Positions 15,101-16,186 of a DNA stretch of 16,186 nucleotides are shown here, piece by piece. The position numbers and the translations under genes are program-made. The stretch comes from Ectocarpus siliculosus (taxonomy: Eukaryota; Sar; Phaeophyceae; Ectocarpales; Ectocarpaceae). Numbering within the stretch: position 1 is the first letter of the stretch; each line of letters opens with the position of its first letter. The notes below the pieces were generated by a model that saw only the letters and a list, made by a program, of their open reading frames with translations, was not told the origin of the DNA and did not search any database. The stretch spans positions 170,417 to 186,602 of the forward strand of contig FN648455.1 in assembly GCA_000310025.1 (NCBI GenBank), in the 5' to 3' direction.

Positions 15101-15717
15101 GATAGCCCGAGCCCGAGACCGTAGATTAACCTACGGGGGGGGTGGGTGGGGACATACTCTTATGCTGTAGCGGTTAGACCGTTGACCACGCGTCCTCGGG
15201 AGGAGGAGAGGACGGATGGAGCATTGTTCCCACGGGAAGGATCACCGATGATCTGATGGACATTCGCTCAATGGGGGTGTTCATGTAAACGCACCCCGTA
15301 GTCGTTAGACCATTGATTCCCCTTTATAACAGGAACCTGATGGATCGACTAATCCCGTCATTCTCGGAGGAAATCCACGGTTATATCTATGTTTACCATC
15401 CAAAGTACTCTACGGCATGGCAAGCTTTTCCGGCCCTCAGGAGAGGACAAAATGAAGCATGATTTCCGAACATGACATCAAACTCGATGTTATGATACGA
15501 CAACGCAACAACGACAACGAGAGATAGATATTAGCTAACCTAAAACACCACGTAGCCGTAAGACAACACAAACGCACCTGCCGAAGGCGAACAAGAATAC
15601 CCCCTTCAGGTTTTCCCATGCCGTAATCCCGGAAATTCCCTCCAACGTAGCTCCGAAGATGCAGAGGAGATTGACCAATCGGATTTCTGCTTTTCGTCCC
15701 CCCCTTTTACTGGCAAT
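6829..15717 (-). CDS. MFS sugar porter (SLC2A/GLUT-like), TM3 to C-terminus, 5'-partial
   Basis: Spliced model complement(join(6829-6942, 7670-7744, 9835-9930, 10152-10309, 10909-11043, 11401-11603, 12799-13059, 14195-14321, 14955-15130, 15578-15717)). It totals 1485 nt, or 494 residues plus TGA, with every junction GT-AG and phase-matched. The protein would move a sugar or polyol across a membrane; substrate and membrane cannot be told from sequence. Family hallmarks in order are KRGGRKAE (loop 2-3), FGRLIYGLGLGL..PMYLRE (TM4), MPESPMYMLL (after TM6), FEQASGMAAILYY (TM7), NPIGRKPLL (loop 8-9), ALVWVLVSE plus VFPTCHRAQ (TM10-11) and VETRGLTLVEI (C-terminus). TM1-2 are upstream of the window. 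Unlike typical porters, about 125 low-complexity residues separate TM6 and TM7. The introns carry repeats and a foldback element. Confidence is high for family, moderate for exact splice sites. Confidence 0.92.
6943..7669 (-). other. Transporter intron between the TM12 and C-terminal exons
   Basis: A 727-nt phase-0 intron with a gtgagtg donor. It contains a G-rich run (6968-6980 on plus) and an imperfect direct repeat (7255-7350). Two stretches near 7482-7510 and 7586-7610 also resemble each other (GGCT(G/A)CAACAC). No coding signal was seen. Confidence 0.7.
7255..7350 (+). repeat. Imperfect direct repeat, two units about 69 bp apart
   Basis: TACACGGCCCACACAATCAAGG and TACACGGCCCGCGCAATGAAGG-like segments with similar flanks, at about 7258-7280 and 7328-7350. 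Confidence 0.65.
7670..7744 (-). CDS. Transporter exon: TM12
   Basis: 25 codons, phase 0 at both ends, between acceptor TTTGCAG|CAAGAC and donor GCCCAC|gtgagtg. It encodes QDIGGYAAMFMCFFVVSI followed by FANIFAH, a hydrophobic helix matching TM12 of sugar porters, which ends just before the C-terminal signature. A diverged duplicate of its start lies at 7863-7961. Confidence 0.88.
7790..7891 (+). repeat. Duplicated segment, offset 64 bp
   Basis: GGAATGGAACGGAAG(C/A)GCATGC-like sequence occurs at about 7805-7827 and 7869-7891, each preceded by a related ATCGA..AAGT(A/G)AGTACA segment. The duplication reaches into the duplicated exon. Confidence 0.7.
7863..7961 (-). pseudogene. Diverged duplicate of the TM12 exon, possible alternative terminal exon
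   Basis: After an AG acceptor (GTTCGCAG|CATGAC at 7961|7962) the phase-0 frame reads HDLGGYADYRLPFAMIVRRK and continues to TAA at 7863-7865. The first residues mirror the real exon (QDIGGYA at 7744) at the protein level and in the DNA around the acceptor (GGAGGCTACGC versus GGTGGCTACGC). Beyond seven codons the similarity is lost and the hydrophobic helix is absent. It is either a decayed exon duplicate or an alternative 3' exon that would replace TM12 and the C-terminal signature with a 32-residue basic tail. Transcript evidence is needed to choose. Confidence 0.6.
7956..8014 (+). repeat. Direct repeat flanking the foldback, left copy
   Basis: GTCATGCTGCGAA, AAGAAA, AATAGAAGC and TTCGTACC blocks recur in order at 9327-9389. 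On the minus strand this is the 3' end of an intron plus the first bases of the duplicated exon. Confidence 0.7.
8034..9271. mobile_element. Foldback / long-inverted-repeat element, about 1.24 kb
   Basis: The left arm 8034-8647 is the near-exact reverse complement of 8681-9271, around a 33-nt centre. The ends read CGACAGGTACCGACGCGGAG and its complement. Within the arms, long stretches match with only scattered substitutions; small indels explain the arm length difference (614 versus 591). The arms carry no recognisable transposase, so this would be a non-autonomous foldback or MITE-like element, or a head-to-head duplication. It lies in a transporter intron, so the pre-mRNA could form a hairpin of about 590 bp. 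No clear target-site duplication is visible directly at the ends. Confidence 0.85.
8131..8313 (-). other. Conserved short reading frame in left foldback arm
   Basis: 60 codons, reading REGCTVTQTNETCFQRKRED, then a Lys/Arg-rich stretch, and ending DDDDDSDE before a stop. The right arm (8992-9190, plus strand) carries the same sequence with a small indel that puts the acidic end in another frame. Basic-then-acidic composition ending at a stop resembles a protein C-terminus, possibly a captured gene fragment or relic of the parent transposon. No family is recognised. Confidence 0.35.
9327..9389 (+). repeat. Direct repeat flanking the foldback, right copy
   Basis: It matches 7956-8014 in the same orientation (GTCATGCTGAGAA, AAGAAA, AATAGAAGCC, TTCGTACC). 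On minus it reads as an intron end with AG at 9333-9334 followed by CATGAC, exactly as at the duplicated exon, but the frame after it stops within seven codons. Confidence 0.65.
9835..9930 (-). CDS. Transporter exon: TM11
   Basis: 32 codons, phase 0 at both ends, acceptor GACAG|GTATTC and donor CTTGTG|gtgagtg. It encodes VFPTCHRAQAISIVAMAHFG followed by TSAIVVVLLPLV. The FP..R.QA start completes the family E-x-F-P-x-x-x-R motif begun by the SE at the end of the previous exon, and the hydrophobic part is TM11. Confidence 0.92.
10077..10134 (+). repeat. CAG/CAC/CAA-type trinucleotide repeat
   Basis: (CAG)n passes into (CAC)n and then AAC/CAAGAA/CACCAA triplets. It begins 18 bases inside the intron from the donor of the TM9-10 exon (minus strand reads GTTGTTGG..GGTGGTGCTGCTG). 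Confidence 0.9.
10152..10309 (-). CDS. Transporter exon: TM9-TM10
   Basis: Two bases completing a Gly codon, then 52 codons, between acceptor ACCAG|GGCTAG and donor TCAGAG|gtgagg (phase 0). It encodes LAGLMASSLMLVIGGVLG (TM9) and WWALIGLYAF..SLGALVWVLVSE (TM10). WVLVSE matches the family's GPxPWxxxSE motif, with GAL replacing GPx. Confidence 0.93.
10310..10908 (-). other. Transporter intron between TM8 and TM9 exons
   Basis: 599 nt, phase 1, donor gtaagtac. The donor is followed at once by TACAGCAGT (plus 10895-10903), the recurrent 9-mer. Otherwise nothing recognisable. Confidence 0.8.
10909..11043 (-). CDS. Transporter exon: TM8 and GRK loop
   Basis: Two bases plus 44 codons plus one base, acceptor TGTGTAG|GGGTG and donor TTACG|gtaagt. 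It encodes VFLADISVISVDWGLAILGV, the rest of TM8, and MYALNPIGRKPLLYYG. The family consensus before GR(R/K) is an Asp (D-x-x-GRR); here the aligned position is Asn (NPIGRK). Confidence 0.93.
11044..11400 (-). other. Transporter intron between TM7 and TM8 exons, CAA-rich
   Basis: 357 nt, phase 1, donor gtgggg. Bases 11223-11345 on plus are rich in CAA/CAC/ACA triplets (GTT-rich in the transcript). No other feature seen. Confidence 0.8.
11401..11603 (-). CDS. Transporter exon: end of central loop and TM7
   Basis: One base, 67 codons and one base between acceptor GGCAG|GAGTTC and donor GGAG|gtgggg. It encodes SSTTGGGEGDAGYDPLDNSE, a short basic segment (SLTKARGMR) and TM7 (ALVLTAGLMVFEQASGMAAI, LYYG). 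FEQASGMAAILYY corresponds to the family FxQQxSGxNxxxYY, with Glu for the first Gln. The acceptor is preceded almost directly by 22 Cs. Confidence 0.92.
11609..11630 (+). repeat. Poly-G run of 22 (poly-C on the transcript, at a 3' splice site)
   Basis: 22 consecutive Gs on plus. On the transcribed strand the run ends four bases before the AG of the TM7 exon acceptor, so it occupies the polypyrimidine-tract position. Confidence 0.9.
12130..12166 (+). repeat. (CT)n microsatellite
   Basis: About 18 uninterrupted CT units (GA units on the transcript) inside a transporter intron. Confidence 0.95.
12412..12630 (+). repeat. 110-bp tandem duplication
   Basis: GAGACTG..GTAGG.AAACCAATCGA starts at 12412 and 12522. 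Both units contain TGTCTTGTCGCCTCATC and end with ATCAACCAATAT or GTCAACCAACAT. Divergence includes small indels. Confidence 0.9.
12659..12794 (+). repeat. Dispersed repeat with telomere-like units, full copy (3 of 3)
   Basis: Same orientation and extent as 3543-3690. The centre reads GGGTCAGGGTCAGGGTCAGGG, where the other copy has TTAGGG variants. Its right end (GCCAAGGAGGTCC) lies within about 10 bases of the 5' splice site of the central-loop exon. Confidence 0.85.
12799..13059 (-). CDS. Transporter exon: low-complexity central loop
   Basis: One base, 86 codons and two bases, acceptor GCGCAG|GTTCAC and donor ACCTC|gtgagt. It starts FTSPAATEADLVSLQKEILT, a helix-like acidic segment where porters have the intracellular loop helices, and continues as a Gly/Ser/Ala/Thr/Pro-rich stretch including TATTTPTTAAP. 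Phases match both neighbours, and no stop occurs in 261 nt. The Thr/Ser-rich part is far longer than the loop of ordinary sugar porters and may be disordered and phosphorylated. Confidence 0.82.
13060..14194 (-). other. Transporter intron between PESP exon and central-loop exon
   Basis: 1135 nt, phase 2, donor gtgacc (a weak +3 to +6 context). It contains a CCGTA-type repeat (13559-13662) and one ACTGCTGTA 9-mer (14154-14162). No coding signal recognised. Confidence 0.75.
13559..13662 (+). repeat. CCGTA / CGTAC-based degenerate satellite
   Basis: Pentamers CCGTT and CCGTA repeat, then a looser period of about 20-25 bp (CATACCGCACCGTACGG, CATACCGTACCGTAG, TATACCGTAGCGTAGCG). The CCGTACGG units are self-complementary. 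Confidence 0.85.
14195..14321 (-). CDS. Transporter exon: TM6 and PESP motif
   Basis: Two bases, 41 codons and two bases, acceptor GACAG|CATACT and donor TTAAG|gtgacc. It encodes YFGVWILAGTSLACLQQ (TM6) then MPESPMYMLLHEEQFHRGQI and LDALR. PESP followed by LL..EE and ALR is the classic PESPRWL...A...L..LR region; the usual Arg after PESP is Met here. Confidence 0.93.
14322..14954 (-). other. Transporter intron between TM5 and TM6 exons
   Basis: 633 nt, phase 1, donor gtaagg. A-rich on plus around 14334-14400 (T-rich on the transcript, just upstream of the acceptor). A 196-codon open frame on plus overlaps this intron and the TM6 exon and is taken as chance. Confidence 0.8.
14955..15130 (-). 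CDS. Transporter exon: TM4-TM5
   Basis: One base, 58 codons and one base, acceptor CCGTAG|GTTAAT and donor ATCG|gtaagg. It encodes LIYGLGLGLSLRCGPMYLRE (TM4 with the family P-x-Y-x-x-E) then TVTGPFRNAATVSVKLSMVI and GVIISYVLGGLLSG (TM5). FRNA matches the RG(A/T) element after TM4 in sugar porters. Confidence 0.94.
15135..15190 (+). repeat. Intron-end repeat cassette, copy 1
   Basis: Poly-G tract, then ACATACTCTTATGCTGTAGC, then GGTTAGACCGTTGACC. It matches 15755-15812 in the same order. On the transcript it ends in a C-rich tract beside the TM4 exon acceptor. Confidence 0.75.
15270..15315 (+). repeat. Intron-end repeat cassette, copy 2 (internal)
   Basis: GGGGGTGTTCATG, then CCGTAGTCGTTAGACCATTGA. 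It shares the CGTAGTCGTT(A/T)GACCATTGA core with copy 3 but is not at an identified splice site. Confidence 0.7.
15578..15717 (-). CDS. Transporter exon: loop 2-3 and TM3 (first in window)
   Basis: 46 codons and two bases, acceptor CGGTCAG|ATTGCC (phase 0) and donor GGCAG|gtgcgt. It encodes IASKRGGRKAEIRLVNLLCI, the rest of TM3, and ENLKGVFLFAFG, with the split Arg codon joining to the next exon's LIYGLGLG as in the family GRxLxGxGxG motif. TM1-2 exons must lie beyond 16186. Confidence 0.9.
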
Positions 15718-16186
15718 CTGACCGGGACCGACCGAAGTATACACAGAGAGAGACGGGGGGGGGGGGTGTACTCATAGTCGTGCATGCCGTAGTCGTTTGA
15801 CCATTGACCTCGCATCCCTACAAAGCCGGGACGGCGCACGCCGGGTTCTCACCGGACCAGGCTCTCACATCACCAAGCGCGAAGCGCCGTGAGGTATTTG
15901 GCGAGTCGCATGAAGGGTGAGCTGCATCCTGCTAAGGGTGTTCGGCATCTTGTGCTTACTTCCTTGCGTACGGATGACAGCTACGTATGACTTAATTTAT
16001 TTTCTGGTGCTTTCACTTCCAGAGACAGTTGTAAGCACTGTGTAACTGCCTCGAGGAAGCTTGACCATTTTAACACAACGTGGTGCGATCATCCCCCGTT
16101 GCGCGGAGTGAGGTTTCTCGACCCCGCACAACATGATCTACTCGACCACCATTATGGTTACCGCCAAAAAAAAAACCAGAGGTAAA
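15718..16186 (-). other. Transporter intron running off the right edge
   Basis: 469 nt with no recognisable exon. It contains repeat cassette copy 3 (15755-15812) near the acceptor and an A9 tract at 16166-16174 on plus. The expected TM1-TM2 coding sequence was sought on the minus strand and not found. Confidence 0.65.
15755..15812 (+). repeat. Intron-end repeat cassette, copy 3
   Basis: Twelve Gs, then TGTACTCATAGTCGTGCATG, then CCGTAGTCGTTTGACCATTG. It lies 38 nt upstream (in transcript sense) of the TM3 exon acceptor and mirrors the layout of copy 1. Confidence 0.75.

Larger units (their letters stand above)
15131..15577 (-). other. Transporter intron between TM3 and TM4 exons
   Basis: 447 nt, phase 2, donor gtgcgt. 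It contains two copies of the intron-end repeat cassette (15135-15190 and 15270-15315). The first directly precedes the acceptor, with a C-rich tract and a CTAAC branch-point-like pentamer about 45 nt upstream of the acceptor. Confidence 0.75.

Overview
The window looks like nuclear DNA of an intron-rich eukaryote. A stramenopile, and in particular a brown alga such as Ectocarpus, fits best: GT-AG introns of several hundred bases, short coding exons, many poly-G/poly-C tracts, minisatellites and large non-coding spacers. That assignment is inferred from architecture; no species-specific marker was identified. No open frame of bacterial type, rRNA, tRNA or CRISPR array was seen.

Two genes converge. 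The plus-strand gene enters from the left edge (5' end missing) and ends at a TGA at 3519-3521. Its exons are 1-141, 1273-1416, 2266-2575 and about 3223-3521, giving 297 residues with matching intron phases (0, 0, 1). The product is unrecognised: a charged helical segment followed by a low-complexity acidic/basic and Ser/Gly-rich tail. Two of its introns each carry a minisatellite of about 42 bp period.

The minus-strand gene enters from the right edge (5' end missing) and ends at a TGA at 6829-6831. Ten exons (15578-15717, 14955-15130, 14195-14321, 12799-13059, 11401-11603, 10909-11043, 10152-10309, 9835-9930, 7670-7744, 6829-6942) join with consistent phases into 1485 nt, or 494 residues. 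They encode transmembrane helices 3-12 of a Major Facilitator sugar porter (SLC2A/GLUT-like), including a GGRK loop, PESP, GRKPLL, WVLVSE followed by FP and R, and a C-terminal VETRGLTLVEI. TM1-2 lie beyond the window. The TM6-TM7 loop is unusually long and Ser/Thr/Gly/Ala/Pro-rich.

The introns hold most of the novelty. A 1238-bp foldback (inverted-repeat) element, 8034-9271, sits in the intron before the TM12 exon. Beside it, at 7863-7961, is a diverged duplicate of the start of the TM12 exon that could act as an alternative terminal exon. The intron end in front of that duplicate recurs at 9327-9389 on the other side of the foldback. Also present are a dispersed repeat with telomere-like TTAGGG units in three copies (1471-1528, 3543-3690, 12659-12794), a repeated intron-3'-end cassette (15135-15190, 15270-15315, 15755-15812), and a 9-mer (ACTGCTGTA on plus) six times in transporter introns and 3' flank. 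The 3.3 kb between the two stops (3522-6828) shows no convincing gene and probably holds both 3' UTRs.
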